Positions 15,911-27,261 of a DNA stretch of 64,000 nucleotides are shown here, one piece after another (position 1 is the stretch's first letter; each line of letters starts with the position of its first letter). The notes below the pieces were generated by a model. The model made no database searches, was not told the DNA's origin, and was given only the letters and a program-made list of their open reading frames with translations. Source of the DNA: Pomphorhynchus laevis (taxonomy: Eukaryota; Acanthocephala; Palaeacanthocephala; Echinorhynchida; Pomphorhynchidae). The DNA lies in NCBI GenBank assembly GCA_012934845.2, contig WNNJ02000375.1, forward strand, positions 62,001-126,000, read 5' to 3'. The translations under genes and the position numbers were made by a program.

Positions 15911-16561
15911 TTTTCACCAGACTCTTTGGTTGGAGAAACCAATAGTTTGATCTTGGACCCTATCCAACATGTTTGATGAAGATTTGTAGACATGTTGAAC
16001 GATAGATAAATCCCAGGATGACTGTTTATCACAATGTGTTAAAAGCTGATCTGATCATGTTATATCCTTCCAGTTATGCAGGCCCTTCTCGAGTATATAA
16101 TTTGAAGCCCTCTTTCAATAGTTTTACGAATTACATTTGTCTTTATTGATTTAATTCTCTTTAAAATCAATTGACATAATACTGTGGCACGTTGCAGTGC
16201 TTTACAATTTTGCCCGTGCGGTCATTGAACTCCTTGAAAAAGTTAAATAGTGCTGAAATAAATATTTTCCTCCATTCGATAATGTGTTCGAAAACTTTTC
16301 GTTATCCAGTGGATTCCAAATAGTCAACTTACCTTAATGTAAGCTGATTCATAGACATCGTCATAGTTATATAATTGTCATTATTAATGGCGTTAATAAT
16401 TAATCGTTATACTATATAAATAAATAATAAATAATTATATAAGATTTTAGACAATTTATATTTATATCAAGTTAAAATTTTAAATTGAAATTTTCAATAA
16501 AAATTAATTGTTATGAATTGACCTAAAACGATTAATCAAGTAATGTAAATTCTTCATTAGT
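15911..16561. other. AT-rich spacer, nothing recognised
   Basis: This stretch of about 650 bp has no long open frame and no match to the repeats named elsewhere in the window. It contains only A/T-rich runs near 16380-16560. Confidence 0.5.
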
Positions 16562-17230
16562 TTAAAAATCATCAACAGAGTCGCAACTGAAAGTAGAGCG
16601 TGAGCGATTACCTTCAGCCGGGCAACGATGATCAGCTCGCAACATAACGTCATCAGCAAACGTTACCGATTTGTGGGGTCGTTTCTTTAGTCCGTCGTGT
16701 TTGGTGCAATATTTGTCACCAGTACCACAGTTCTTCACTAGAGCGCTCTTTAGAGGAAGTTTCTCATCAGCGTTGCTGCCGTCAATAATAAATAGCAAAA
16801 TATGCTGCGTCGCTAATTCTACTGCATAGCTGTCTGCGAATTTGCCGATAGTTTGTATACTGCTAGTTGCGTAATTCAGTGTTTGGGATTTCTTTGTCAT
16901 CACGTCTACGACTGCACCCTGTTCGCTTATTTGATCACTACACTGTTCGCGTAATTGCTTATAGTATATGTCATAAAAGCCGAGCTTACTCTGCAAATCT
17001 TGAATATCGATAATAAACGAATCCAGAACAATATGGTCTTTCCCGTCAACGTGATAAAAACTATACGATTGAATTAGGCTGGTTTTCTGAAATGGGGTTT
17101 GAGTCAACAGACTCTTGACGTTAGCTAGCTTATTCTGTTCCCTATCTGATGAATGTTGTTGAATATCGCTCTCATTATTTTTACAAAGCGAAATGCTTTG
17201 TTTAGACCGATTATCATCGATTCGTCTCAT
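16562..17230 (-). CDS. Uncharacterised 222-codon ORF
   Basis: This is an open ATG-initiated frame not explained by any retroelement here. It is hydrophilic at the N-terminus (MRRIDDNRSKQSISLCKNN), has a mixed core (HIVLDSFIIDIQDLQSKLGF ... ATQHILLFIIDGSNADEKL), a Cys/His cluster (NCGTGDKYCTKHDG) and a basic then acidic tail (HKSVTFADDVML ... SCDSVDDF). I do not recognise the family. The ATG directly follows the stop of a second short frame (17398-17231), a compact arrangement more like a virus or bicistronic gene than a spliced host gene. A host gene or an old viral remnant are both possible. Confidence 0.4.
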   Translation of the reverse strand: MRRIDDNRSKQSISLCKNNESDIQQHSSDREQNKLANVKSLLTQTPFQKTSLIQSYSFYHVDGKDHIVLDSFIIDIQDLQSKLGFYDIYYKQLREQCSDQISEQGAVVDVMTKKSQTLNYATSSIQTIGKFADSYAVELATQHILLFIIDGSNADEKLPLKSALVKNCGTGDKYCTKHDGLKKRPHKSVTFADDVMLRADHRCPAEGNRSRSTFSCDSVDDF

Positions 17231-17398
17231 TTATACCAGCTTGTCAATTGCGGCAAAATCGTTGTAGGTATAGCTATAAAAACCACGTCTACGACGTGAT
17301 TTGACGCGGCGTTTGCTGGGTACCGTCGCACCCCTGCCTCCTCTTTTATCAATATTTTCTAATGGTTGTTGCTTAGTAGTCGTTATCCATTTTGTTGA
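17231..17398 (-). CDS. Short basic open frame abutting the 222-codon ORF
   Basis: Open to a TAA at 17233-17231, immediately before the next ATG. The peptide has a very basic patch (VPSKRRVKSRRRRGF) followed by YSYTYNDFAAIDKLV. Its 5' end is cut by a Naiad fragment at 17402. Basic peptides like this bind nucleic acid in many families, but no identification is possible. Confidence 0.3.
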   Translation of the reverse strand, partial: STKWITTTKQQPLENIDKRGGRGATVPSKRRVKSRRRRGFYSYTYNDFAAIDKLV

Positions 17399-17401
17399 GC
17401 T

Positions 17402-17575
17402 ATTTGACTATTATGCTGTATATTATATGTGTTGCCTAAACCTAGTTTTTAACATTTGATATATTTTTCCTATATATTGCAATCCACATGTACATTGTAT
17501 TATATACACTACACTTGCGGTATTGCAATTACAATTATTATTAATATTTAATAAAAATATCTGTTTATAGTATTA
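17402..17575 (-). mobile_element. Naiad GIY-YIG fragment
   Basis: On the minus strand this matches the Naiad coding region from the CNC/GVVYLIQC stretch to CAGCATAATAGTCAAA. It has point changes and is truncated at both ends. It is joined to unrelated DNA at about 17401. Confidence 0.65.
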
Positions 17576-17722
17576 CTTACAATTTTTTTAATAATATCAA
17601 ATTTATTTGTATAAATAACAATTCGGGGTTACCCGCAAATGAGTCACAATATTATAAAAATGTCAGTATGCTGTTTGTTCCCGGCGATATATGCCGTTCT
17701 GCACCGGATTTCGACGCGTAGT
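17576..17722. other. Spacer and R-A 3' flank
   Basis: This is AT-rich DNA followed by about 50 bp next to the R-A stop that may be its short 3' UTR. No other feature is seen. Confidence 0.4.
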
Positions 17723-18304
17723 TCACGGGGCTCGTAAACAGGCAGAGACGGCCCGGACAAGCTCGAAGGTTATTTTCCTTTTATGTAGGACGAGGGCGTC
17801 TCCATAGGTGACATTGTGTAGGCTAGCATTGCATAAATATTTCGCTGCAACTATCTTTAGATCTTTAATTGCCTCCTTTCCGATGCCACCTGAAGTTGAA
17901 AATATCAAATGGACGAATTTTGCTAGTTCGATTTTCTCCACTCTTTCATTGTATTTTGCACGTTTACGATTTTCATTGAATTCGAAGGACGCATCGAGGC
18001 TTCTGCTGACAGTCGATTGTGCATGGATTGAGAATACATTTACGTCGAAAAGCGTTCGTTCAAATCGACTGCCTTCCAGGCCACTGCATACCACGTCTAA
18101 ACGTGCATTAGTATCACGCGATGTCATGGGAACCTCAAAGTCTGTATCATTTGGGACCATTGATAGCACTGGTTCCACTTTCACACCAGAACAAATTTCT
18201 GAAAGAGCTTTTGCTATAATATCACGGATAGCGTCATGGCGAATTATAGTTAGTCCGCCACGCTTACACGCCAAAGCGTGACTCACATTGAGGATTTCAC
18301 TCAC
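17723..18304 (-). pseudogene. R-A restriction-like endonuclease domain
   Basis: HALACKRGG and TIIRHDAIRDIIAKAL are the H, C and RH boxes of the RLE finger; the first two Cys lie upstream of the frame. VKVEPVLSM, ARLDVVCSG and FERTLFDVNVF correspond to the PD-(D/E)xK-like nuclease core, here LD...D. KYNERVEKIELAKFVHLIFS and STSGGIGKEA follow. The domain would nick the target site for reverse transcription. Confidence 0.7.
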
Positions 18305-18467
18305 TTACATTTGGTATTTACCAGTTCGCCTGGAGTTCACCTATATCTTGCACATAACTTATCTCTGAACTGGTTCGGAATTAGCTGAAAACGGTGCTGG
18401 ACAAGTGACAATGAACTCAGCCATGCAGAAGCTCCGTCTCTTGATGCATGTGAAATCACTCGAGACA

Positions 18468-19529
18468 CTACCCATTACACTGCGCCAGTGCCTGCTGAAG
18501 TCGCACGGTGAATTCATTATGACGTTGTGTGCCCAACTGTTTCAAGGTGTTTGTCTGTAGATCGCGTAACTCGTTACCGGATATTGCGCTCTTGAAGGTG
18601 TCACTAAGGACTACTGATGAGCTATAGACACTCGTTATAGAAAACACTGGATCTACGATGCCAAGTCCTCCCAAACTTAAAGGCGATGTTAAGATACAGT
18701 TCCACTTCTCGTTTAAATTTTGTTTTGTTATTGCTGGTATTAATCGATCTTTTAAAGCTCTTTGTAGGCTCTCCATATATGTATGCTCACATGGTACCGT
18801 TCTCATGTAATAAGTCCACTTGAATTGTGCCGATTTCGTTAAGCCGGTATATGCCTCTTGAGGATCCAGTTCTGCAATGCACGTCAATTTGTCAATAACC
18901 TCTGACCATTTTAGTGATTCATTCCTTGTGGTTGATGAAACGTAAGTGCCGGTTCCAATGGGAACTCCCAAAATTCTTATACCGTCATTTGAACACGTGA
19001 TCTGTTGTGACGGAAGTTCTGAGGGATTTAATGGCATTGGTGAGAGTAGCTGTGTTTTTGTTACGTTCACGTGATAACCATACTCCGGGCCCATGTCATT
19101 TAGTATATTCCATACTGCATGTAAATCTCGAATACGGCCAACGAAGTTTGCATCGTCCGCGAACCACCGCTGTTTGACGTCAGGAACCGCTTTCCGAATT
19201 TCCATAATAAGAGGCATTGATGCCATAGCAAAGCCGGCCATCGCGAAGGGATCGCCTTGTGTGAATCCTTCAGTGCTGTAAATACTGTCGCCTCCGAGTA
19301 CAAGTTGAGAGGGTGAGGTATATAGGTTCTTGAGAAGAGTAGCCATCGATGGAGCAATAAATTTCATGTTATGCAAAGCGGCAATCCGATTCATGGAATT
19401 AAACGCGTTCTTGGCGTCTATTGCTAATATGCATCTATCGTGTCCCTTCTCGAATTCCTCTCGCAGCGAATTAATTGCAAATTCAATACCCCCGCGTTGG
19501 CATGCACATAATTGTTCGTTACCTGCCAC
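18468..19529 (-). pseudogene. R-A reverse transcriptase domain
   Basis: The frame is open for 353 codons. CACQRGGIEFAINSL, then motif A CILAIDAKNAFNSMNR (about 34-49), motif B EGFTQGDPFAMAGFAMASMP (about 87-106), motif C RWFADDANFVG (about 119-129), motif D YHVNVTKTQLL and motif E IRILGVPIG are all visible and undamaged. The preceding fingers (IRPIGVC-like) lie just upstream in a broken frame (about 19600-19530). Confidence 0.75.
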
Positions 19530-20170
19530 ATCATGAAGATCCGGCCTTATCTTGCATAATATCGTTTTAGAGATTATACGTCTCGCAACATCACAAACGC
19601 CAATGGGTCTAATCCCGCCATTTTTTGCTTAGAGCGATCAGTCTAATTGCGGTAAATGCTTCCAGAGCTTCGGGACATGTAACTTCAGTTGCTAATCTTA
19701 TCCCGAAATCTGCAAGTGATCTTGTTAAAGTTTGAGAATGAACTCCAAAGCGACTCAGAAGTTGAATCCACATGGTAGAGCCCAATCCAGATGGACCGGC
19801 CCCACCTTTCGTTCTTCTAGCTGCGCGCATAATATCCGCCGCTTCGATATCGCTAAATTCAACTGGGTGATGAGGTTGTATATTTGTAAGATGATGCTGT
19901 AAGAGTACTTTTTGATCAGGAATCTTTGCAGCTGGGTGTAGATCCTGCAGAATTTCTCTGACTAAACTTCCATTAAATAAAGAGGTCGGCTTTAGGACAG
20001 CAGATGAAAACGATTCTTCCAAGATAACTCTACTAGCATGTACTTCACCTCAACTTAATAAACGACAGTAGGCTTTTTTCCAATCTTCATGAGGATTTTC
20101 ATTACTCTTTGAGCTAATTTCGACTGTAAATACTGGGATTATTAAAATAATTCTCTGATTTTTTTTCGTG

Positions 20171-20728
20171 TCAAAGTTGCAATCTCCGTTGTAAAGCCTT
20201 GCGTGTTACTGAAACTTTGCTTGAGTTCACGGATTGAAGAATAAGCTGACAAAACACGACTGCCGTCTTGAGTGCAGATTTTTCATCTGCAGCTTTATTC
20301 GCCACACTGTCGTAAAACGAAGCTAATATATTCACGAACGTGTTGCTTGCCGAGCATTGAGGTAGGTGAAATAGATTTGGTCTCCATTGCAGTACCGTTT
20401 GATAAATATTGGTCGGATTGTAAAATGAGGCATTATCGTGTATGATGCCTTTATTGATGGACATCCTGATAGAATTTACCTCATTAGTGGCTCGGTCACT
20501 TCTTGTCAGAACGTGCTCATCAAAATGTGTTACTTGACCCTCTTGTGATGGAGTGATGGAGTCGTACCGTTTATTAGAGCAGTTTGGTGCCCTGCAGTTT
20601 GTGCAAGAACTGTTTGCCTTGGCACATTTGCATCCCTTGCACTTGGCCGCCTGCCCGTTACAAGTGCAACAAAAGATTACGTTCGAGGGTTTTCCCTTAG
20701 TCATTGATGTACAGCTTAAATTGCGCAC
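20171..20728 (-). pseudogene. R-A N-terminal CXC-like Cys cluster
   Basis: The first about 50 residues read MTKGKPSNVIFCCTCNGQ, CKGCKCAKANSSC, CTNCRAPNCSN. This Cys spacing resembles half of a tesmin/CXC (CRC) DNA-binding cluster and is kept in R-D (20 kb away) despite strong divergence elsewhere. It is followed by TVLQWRPNLFHLPQCSASN, a block also found in R-B, R-C and R-D. The domain probably binds target DNA or element RNA. Confidence 0.65.
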
Positions 20729-20769
20729 CCCGGGAAATGCCCTGGGCGTACGGCTTCGTTGTAGTTATA

Positions 20770-20804
20770 ATTGTAAGTAGTTACTGACTGTAACTACTTA
20801 CAAT
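20770..20804. repeat. Perfect 15-bp hairpin at R-A 5' flank
   Basis: ATTGTAAGTAGTTAC (20770-20784) and GTAACTACTTACAAT (20790-20804) surround TGACT. TTGTAAGTAGTTA recurs at about 21055 in direct orientation and a near copy at about 48880. It may be a duplicated insertion target. Confidence 0.7.
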
Positions 20805-21069
20805 GTATGTTAGATTATAAGAGTGCTGCTCAAAAAAGACTCGAATGTTGGTTCGGCCCTGTCGGCTTTACGTGCACTTTCAAAAACGAACAATGTATAC
20901 TGACCGCTCAGCCGTCCGAGATTTATAATCGGCAAGTAACAATCCGTCCTTATTGTGTTGATATAGATAGTAGGTGGATGTAGCAAATCGAATTGGCACA
21001 AAGAACAACAGGGATATAATTGTAATTAGCTAGAACACTTATAAATTTTCTTTATTGTAAGTAGTTATT
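20805..21069. other. Unassigned spacer between R-A and Naiad
   Basis: About 265 bp of non-repeated sequence bracketed by TTGTAAGTAGTTA copies. No coding potential recognised. Confidence 0.4.
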
Positions 21070-21540
21070 AATTAGCCGCCAAGAATTTCAAAACATAATA
21101 ATAATCAAAAAACTGTATTACTTACAAAACAATTAAAGAAACTGTATTACTTACAAAACAATTAAAGAAACTGTATTACTTACAATACAATTATTATTTA
21201 TAACATCACAAACTATACAATTTTTTCTCTTACATTTAAAAGATTTAAAATTTGAATCATTGTACTTACGTATCTTTGTAACTTTTGTTAAGTCATAATT
21301 TTTAACGTTGCTTTTTCGGTGTCGCCACCTAGTTTAGTTGACTCAGACTAAACTTACAACGGGTAATCCAGCAGCATCTGACAGGGGGCTGCCCTGCTTA
21401 AAGCGGTTGCCGCCTATAACAAGATCTATAAAGATCCGCCACCTTCACTCCACGCGCTACGCGACCTGGTTATTGGCTATTACCTGGTCTGTTAAACGTG
21501 ATCACGTGAAGCAGTTTACATTTTAAAGTGTAAACACCTT
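21070..21540 (-). mobile_element. Naiad 5' region fragment
   Basis: On the minus strand the 5' UTR (21540-21303, same as 12764-13020) is followed by the first coding bases (near 21300-21180). It then decays into a 29-bp tandem repeat (21111-21192, about 2.8 units with AACTGTATTACTTACAAAAC). The 5' tip (GTTTACA...TGTAAAC) abuts the 3' end of LINE C. Confidence 0.7.
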
Positions 21541-21565
21541 CAAAAAAGATTTTTTTGTGACAAAT

Positions 21566-21581
21566 GCGTGCTGGCGCACGC
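21566..21581 (-). promoter_or_regulatory. 3'-terminal stem-loop of LINE C
   Basis: GCGTGC (21566-21571) and GCACGC (21576-21581) flank a 4-nt loop. The stem is conserved with the other LINE 3' ends while the loop differs. Confidence 0.6.
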
Positions 21582-21599
21582 TTACATGACAACAACAGC

Positions 21600-23270
21600 A
21601 AAAAAAACAAAAATCTAAATTATGTGTCGAGAAGGTTGGTACGGAGGCGGCATTCGAATTTAAGAAAGGAGGGACCGCGGCGGACTTCGAGTGGGAGCTG
21701 ATTCCAGACGAGTGGGACGGCGACGAATAAGGATCGGAGACCGTAGTTGTTGGAGTAATAAGAAACGTAGAGTAAGAGGGAATTACGAAAACGCAGTGAT
21801 AGAGAGAGGTGGGATGAGTGTCGTCTAAAAAAGAGAGGTTGATGAACAATGGGAAGCTAACAGCGATGAGACGAAAAGTTACGAGAAGAAGGCGGAGTTG
21901 TATGCGGATGTGGATGGTGGGCCAGAATAGTTGGGCAATATATGTGGATGTATAGACAAAGCGACGGAGGCGTAGAAGCACTCGAACGGCGAAGTTGATG
22001 ATGCGATGTAGGGGTACGATAATGGATTTTGGAGAATTCGCGAAAAGGCTGAGGCAGTAATCGATTTTATGGAAGAATCGATTAAAGAAGAGACATACAG
22101 CAACGGAAGTCGATAGGGGTCGGATACGGTGAATGGCACAGAGAATGAAGTTAGACGAGCTGACTTTGTCGCGGACGTAGGGTTTAAGAGAAAGATGATC
22201 ATCGAAATGGAATCCTGAGAAAGTGAGATTGTGAACTATGGAGATAATTAATGAGACAAAATATACAAGGAGAGGAGATATGTTGGATTGACGGGTGTGA
22301 ATCCTCATTATTTTAGACTTGTCTGCGTTTAGAACGAGACGAGGATGGGAGAGACGTTTGTAGATAGAAGAAAGACAATTGGAGGCAGATATTGCGATAT
22401 CGTGTATGTGATGGGCGGGTGCATTATCATATTCGAGGATGTCATCGGCGTATTTCATGACTTTAAAGGAGTAAGGTTTGATATACGGAGAGATCGACAA
22501 GTACAATAGAGAACATCAGGGGACCTAGGACTAAACCATGTTGGACTCCGCAGAAATTAGGATGGAGGAGAGGATGATGAATTTGAACAGACTCAAAAAG
22601 AACGGTCGAATATATATGAGGCAAACGATGCTACGGAAGAGGGAGAAAACCCGTAATCATAACGAAGGCGAGAAAAGAGGATGTAGCGGTCGACGATGTC
22701 GAAGGCGGAGGAGAGTCGAGGGAAATTAGAACACTATATAGAGCCTTGTCACGATAAATGAGTAGGTCCTTGTAAACTTCATGCAGGTTTCTGTGGAGTG
22801 ATTTCGATGTATTCGATTTCTGTGGAGTGATTAGAGCGGAAAGCGGATTTGGAAGCAGGGTACAGATTGAATAAAGAGAGATAAACGTTGGTATGTATTA
22901 AGATAAGGCGCTCTACGAGCTTGGAAAGAGTAAGGAGGAGTGAAATGGGGCGATTGCTAGAAGAAAGTGAGGGGTCGAGCGAGTGTTTCTTAAAGAGGGG
23001 ACGGACGATTGCGGATTTCCAGTGTGAAGGAAAGATTCGACTGCCGATTGAACAAGTTAAGCAAGGTGGTGAGGAAAGGGGATATCGATGAGCATATGGA
23101 TTTAAGTATGGGGTAGGCAGGGAATCACCATGTGAAATTTTGTTGGGCAATGATATGATCACAGATGAGACTTCGGCAGGTGAGACAGAAAGAAGTTGTA
23201 AAGAGTTCCGAGTGATGAGGCGAGGCGAGTAACAGTGAGATGTAATTGATACGGGGTTTGTAGAGAGCAA
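21600..23270 (-). pseudogene. LINE C reverse transcriptase remnant
   Basis: The N-terminal RT part (23270-22779) includes EVSSVIISLPNKISHGDSLP, HWKSAIVRPLFKK, RPISLLLTLSKLVERLI and SKSAFRSNHSTEI. The palm resumes at 22506 with MKYADDILEYDNAP (motif C) and LNADKSKIMRI, then the thumb FSGFHFDDHLSLKPYVRDKV. Motifs A and B between about 22780 and 22510 are in broken frames. Confidence 0.7.
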
Positions 23271-23379
23271 GTGGATACTTTGGTCTTATGAAATGACGAA
23301 TAATCATGGGGATCGATGTTGCAAGACGAAGAGGAGCGAGAAAAGATTGAGTTAAAAGTATGCCATGGAGACTTAAAGT

Positions 23380-24347
23380 TTAATGAAGTGTCGATTTTAT
23401 GCTGCCAGAAGGAGTTGCATTTGGTACGTAGTATGTGGAGATGAGACCGGCTAAGAGCAAGATAGGAATCACTGATACGGATTGAGCGAACGGATATCTT
23501 GTCTGAAAGAGCTGTGATAGGCTCGAAAAGCATGACGGAGTCGACACTTTGAGAGTAGGCATTAGATGTCAAACCATGGGGCACGGTGCAAGTGTCGGTG
23601 AGGATGATGCTTGAAAGGCAACAGAAGATCGAGAGTGGATGTGAGTTCATAGTCAAAAAGAAAGGCAAGATCGTGATGAGAGGATGATGTTATTGTAGAA
23701 GATGATGGAGACGGTAAGTAAAGCGGAGTGGAGAAGGAGGAGGTCAAGATTTCTCCAAGGGCGACGTAGGATGGTAGGTGTGTGAAGCGGGGAGTGGTTG
23801 GAAGTGAGATGAATTGTGACGAGAAAGTGATGGGGTATACCAGGATCGGAGATGCCAGTGTGGTGTAGGCAGCAAACCGATCGGGAACAGCGGTGATGTT
23901 GAGTGCCCCGCCAATGATATGCATGGGAGCAGTGGAGATTAGCTTGTAATTGTAGGTGGATAGAATGCTGATGAATCGGTTGGAATCGGTAGAAGAGGGG
24001 CGGTCGAGGCGGATGTTGGAGTCGATTAGAAAGAGTGAAGGGATGGAGGACAAAGAACAATGGGAAAGAATGTCAGGGAGTTCGGTATAAAATAAGGAGG
24101 TAGGAGATGATGAACCAAGACGGTATACAATGGCGAGATACAGATTGATTGGGCTAGAAGAACGACATGTGAGCAATTCAAAAGTACAATAACTGAAAAG
24201 GAGTGATTTTGCGAAGAGACGTGGCGTGACGGGCGAATGCGACAATTCCGCCATGATTAGAAAATTTTGTCTAGTGAGCAACCGCCAGTGACCAGACGTC
24301 GAATGAAGGGGTCGTCGGTATCTGAGTGCTAGGATTCGGTGAGTCAA
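23380..24347 (-). pseudogene. LINE C APE endonuclease remnant
   Basis: Readable motifs include FELLTCRSSSPINLYLAIVY, SSIPSLFLIDSNIRLDRPSS (the GDFN box degraded to DSN), HIIGGALNITAVP and RAPWFDI. It matches the endonuclease of LINE B and E at lower identity. The N-terminal catalytic part is missing because of 5' truncation. Confidence 0.65.
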
Positions 24348-24424
24348 AAGATGTTGATTGATTGCTGGTGAATGTTTTGAGGATAAGATCGGATTTATGG
24401 AGAATAGATCTAGTGTTGAGGAGG

Positions 24425-24596
24425 CCGTGTAGGGTAACCGAATCTATTACAATTTTGCAGACTATTCTTGACCAACTTCATGTATGCTGTTTGAAAAACG
24501 ATTTTACTGTCAATACACTATAAACCCAAGCCATAAAATTCTGTCGCGGTTGTTCCCTGACCCGAACTGACCAGATATCCTTAAAAATAAAATCAG
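24425..24596. other. Short unassigned spacer
   Basis: 172 bp between the truncated LINE C and the Naiad 3' end. No repeat or ORF recognised. Confidence 0.4.
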
Positions 24597-27230
24597 CTAA
24601 CTGAGTCTACGTATTGTTATATAATTATAAAATAAACAAAACATAATAATGCTAAATCAAAATTTAATAATTAAATAATAAAATTAATAATTGTTTTTAG
24701 ATTTTCTATAATTTTAATCAAGTTAAAAAAATAAAAATAAAAAATAAAATTTAAAATAAACGTCATTTTTATGAATTGACTAATAAATAACAGACGTTGT
24801 ATCAGAATAAGAATTAGAGGTCATCAGGAGGAACTGCTATGCTATCAGGTTTCGGCCCCTAACTCCTCTACCCAACATAGCAGCGGGGCCAAATACATGC
24901 TAATGATGTATTTCCTCTGAAATAACTATCTAGTATCTTATTCTAATGCAAAGTATATTATTTATTATCCATCCATAAAAATTTGCCACTTAAGAGTTTA
25001 AATTTATTCTTTATATTATTGTGTTGATTTATATATTTTACTATTTTCTGCTTGATGTTATTTTTATAGTAACCTAGTTTGAAATATGTATCTATTAAAT
25101 TATTTAAATGATTTTGAAGAAAGCCAATGTCATTAAATATTGTTGGAGTTCTTAAAATTTCATTATTTAATGTATTATATTTTATATTATATGGTATGCA
25201 TGAATGCTCATGCAAAAATATGTTTCTTGTAAATTTAAATATGTCATCTTTACGATATAAATTAATAGTAGTTTTAGTTAATGTTAATTTAATGTTCATA
25301 TCTAGATATACACCTTCTTAATAATTAATATTGGTTTTGTTAAGAATAAGGCTTTCTGGATAATTTGTTCACTAATTGAATAAAAATTATTAGAATTAAA
25401 TACACATATATCATCAATGTATCGAAACATATATTTCATATATTTATATTGTTTAGATTTAGTTTTTAAACAGTTATGAACAAATTCATATTCTATAAAG
25501 CTTAAAAACAAGTCAGCTATAATTGGGCTACTATTACCACCCATTGGAACACCTTTTATTTGTCTAAATATATATGTCCCTACTTTTAAATAATTTTGAT
25601 TTATCAAAATATTTAAGGATTCTATTAATTCAATTTTATCCATATATTTATATTTATTTGATGGTTTAATTTTTGTTAGATAGGCGTTATAATTATTATA
25701 ACATATGTATATCTTTTTCCGAATATAAGATTAATTAATTTTACTAACGCTTCTTTAATATCTACTAAATCTAGATTTGTATAAAGCGTACTAAAATCGT
25801 ATGTATTTATATTTTGAAAATTTATTCCTTTTGTCTGTTCTAAAAATTCTTTTGTAGAATTAATACTGAAATAGTGTTTTATACCAGTATTAATTTCGAT
25901 TACCTTGCAATATTTTTTAAAATGTGCTTTAATTACTCTAAGTATTTTATTCATATAGACAGAAAGTGGTTTTAATGTACATTTAAACGCACTACATATG
26001 AACCTAGGTTTTATTGGATTTTTATGTAATTTTGGATTCCAATATAATATAGGTATAGTTTTATTATCTAATTCAACCTTTATACCCTTTTTATCTATTA
26101 TAGAACAGTGACTTGAAATAATTGTTTCTAATCTCAACTCACTACGTTCATATGTTGGATTTACATTTAAATCATTAGAATTAACCTCTTTAATTAGTAT
26201 ATCATAATAAAGCTTTTTACATATGAAGACAAAGTTATTACTAGCTTTATCAATAGTTGTTATTATATAGTTATCCTTTAATTTAGTAAGATCTTTATAC
26301 ATATCTTTATTAATTTTATCTTTCCTTTTATAATTGTTTGTTATTTTCATTTTATTTTTAATTTTATCAAATATATAATCTTTCCAAATGTTAATCTTAG
26401 ATATATTCGAGCTTTCACTATTAATCAGCTATACTAAAGTAATCATTTAAGTTATTATATAACGAACGTTAAATTTTATTTTTGTCGTTGTTGTTATTTA
26501 ATCTATATTTATACCCTTTTGATAGCAGCTTTCTTAATTCACAATTTTCAATTAATTCTAGATTATTGGGTACATATATGTTCATTTATTTTATCAAAAC
26601 TAAGACTTTTACAATTGCATTCTGTTTCCATTATGTTTCTAATATTATCGTTACATATTGATTTTAATTCTTTATTATAATTACAAATTTTTCGTCCTAA
26701 TGGTGGTAGGAGTTTATACATTATTTTAGGAATATATTTACTTAAATCTGACCCTTTTATTTCTTTACTTTTAGAATTATTTAAAAGTCCGGCTATATTT
26801 ATGTTATCTATACATTTATTAATGAAGCTTATGGTTAATGTATATTTTCTATTGTTATTATTTACATTTATTGTATGATTATAGTATTTTGTATTACAAT
26901 AACTGTCTATTATACAACTTAGCCTATCATAGTCGTTAATTAATTTTTGATTTATTGAATATATGATATCTTTAGAAAAACTTCTTATATTTACATAAAG
27001 ATCTTTTAGCTTATTATCACTTAAAAGTTGTTTTAACATTTCTAATTGTTTATTTATATACATATCTCTTTTAATATTTTTAACTCTATTTTTCTTATTC
27101 CTTTTATCACCATGACTTCTTGGTTTGCGTTTAACCGGATTATTATAATATAGTTGTTTATTATGTATTTTACTACTTCTGCCAATTCCTTGTACCACGT
27201 CATTCAATCCTAATGTGTACTTGGAATTAA
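24597..27230 (-). mobile_element. Naiad-B, 5'-truncated
   Basis: The copy runs from the 3' tip (CAGCTAACTGAGTCTACGTA, 24597) through the structured 3' UTR (24597-24957) and the RT C-terminus (25299-24958). It continues with the RT palm (25643-25302), fingers (26350-25676) and linker with the CxC motif (27207-26563). The GIY-YIG domain is missing. Sequence is nearly identical to Naiad-E, implying recent activity. Confidence 0.85.
24958..27207 (-). pseudogene. Naiad-B reverse transcriptase and linker
   Basis: Four open pieces cover most of the protein. The first, from 27207, starts MNDVVQGIGRSSKIHN and includes the CxC motif ECNCKSL. The next is fingers with ILYWNPKLHKNPIKPRFICS and motif A TYDFSTLYTNL (26350-25676). 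Then come motif B KGVPMGGNSSPIIADLF and motif C FRYIDDICVF (25643-25302), and last the thumb (25299-24958) with FLQNHLNNLIDTYFKLGYY. Short breaks separate them. Confidence 0.8.
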
Positions 27231-27261
27231 ATTTCTAATTGGTCATTTATATACATTTTTT

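Larger units (their letters stand above)
17723..20765 (-). mobile_element. RLE LINE R-A (CXC finger - RT - RLE)
   Basis: Four open stretches on the minus strand make one element: Cys-rich N-terminus (20728-20171), linker (20022-19609), RT (19529-18468) and RLE endonuclease (18304-17723). The order fits the single-ORF LINEs with restriction-like endonuclease (R2/R4/NeSL/Hero group; the clade is not settled). A 5' UTR hairpin at about 20725-20755 is shared with R-D. Several interruptions separate the blocks, so the copy is dead. Confidence 0.75.
21545..24424 (-). mobile_element. CR1/L2-like LINE C (divergent subfamily)
   Basis: From the 3' stem-loop (21566-21581) the minus strand carries RT (23270-21600) and endonuclease (24347-23380) remnants. 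It is a different subfamily from LINE A/B (for example AISASNCLSSIYKRLSH instead of SVSASDCLVSISNHLSS), and LINE E's downstream half resembles this one. It is 5'-truncated at about 24424. Several frame breaks. Confidence 0.75.

Noticed and set aside
16562-17398. Firm assignment to a DNA virus or Polinton-type element
   Set aside because: The compact layout and basic patch are only suggestive. No capsid, polymerase, integrase or terminal repeat was seen in the neighbourhood.
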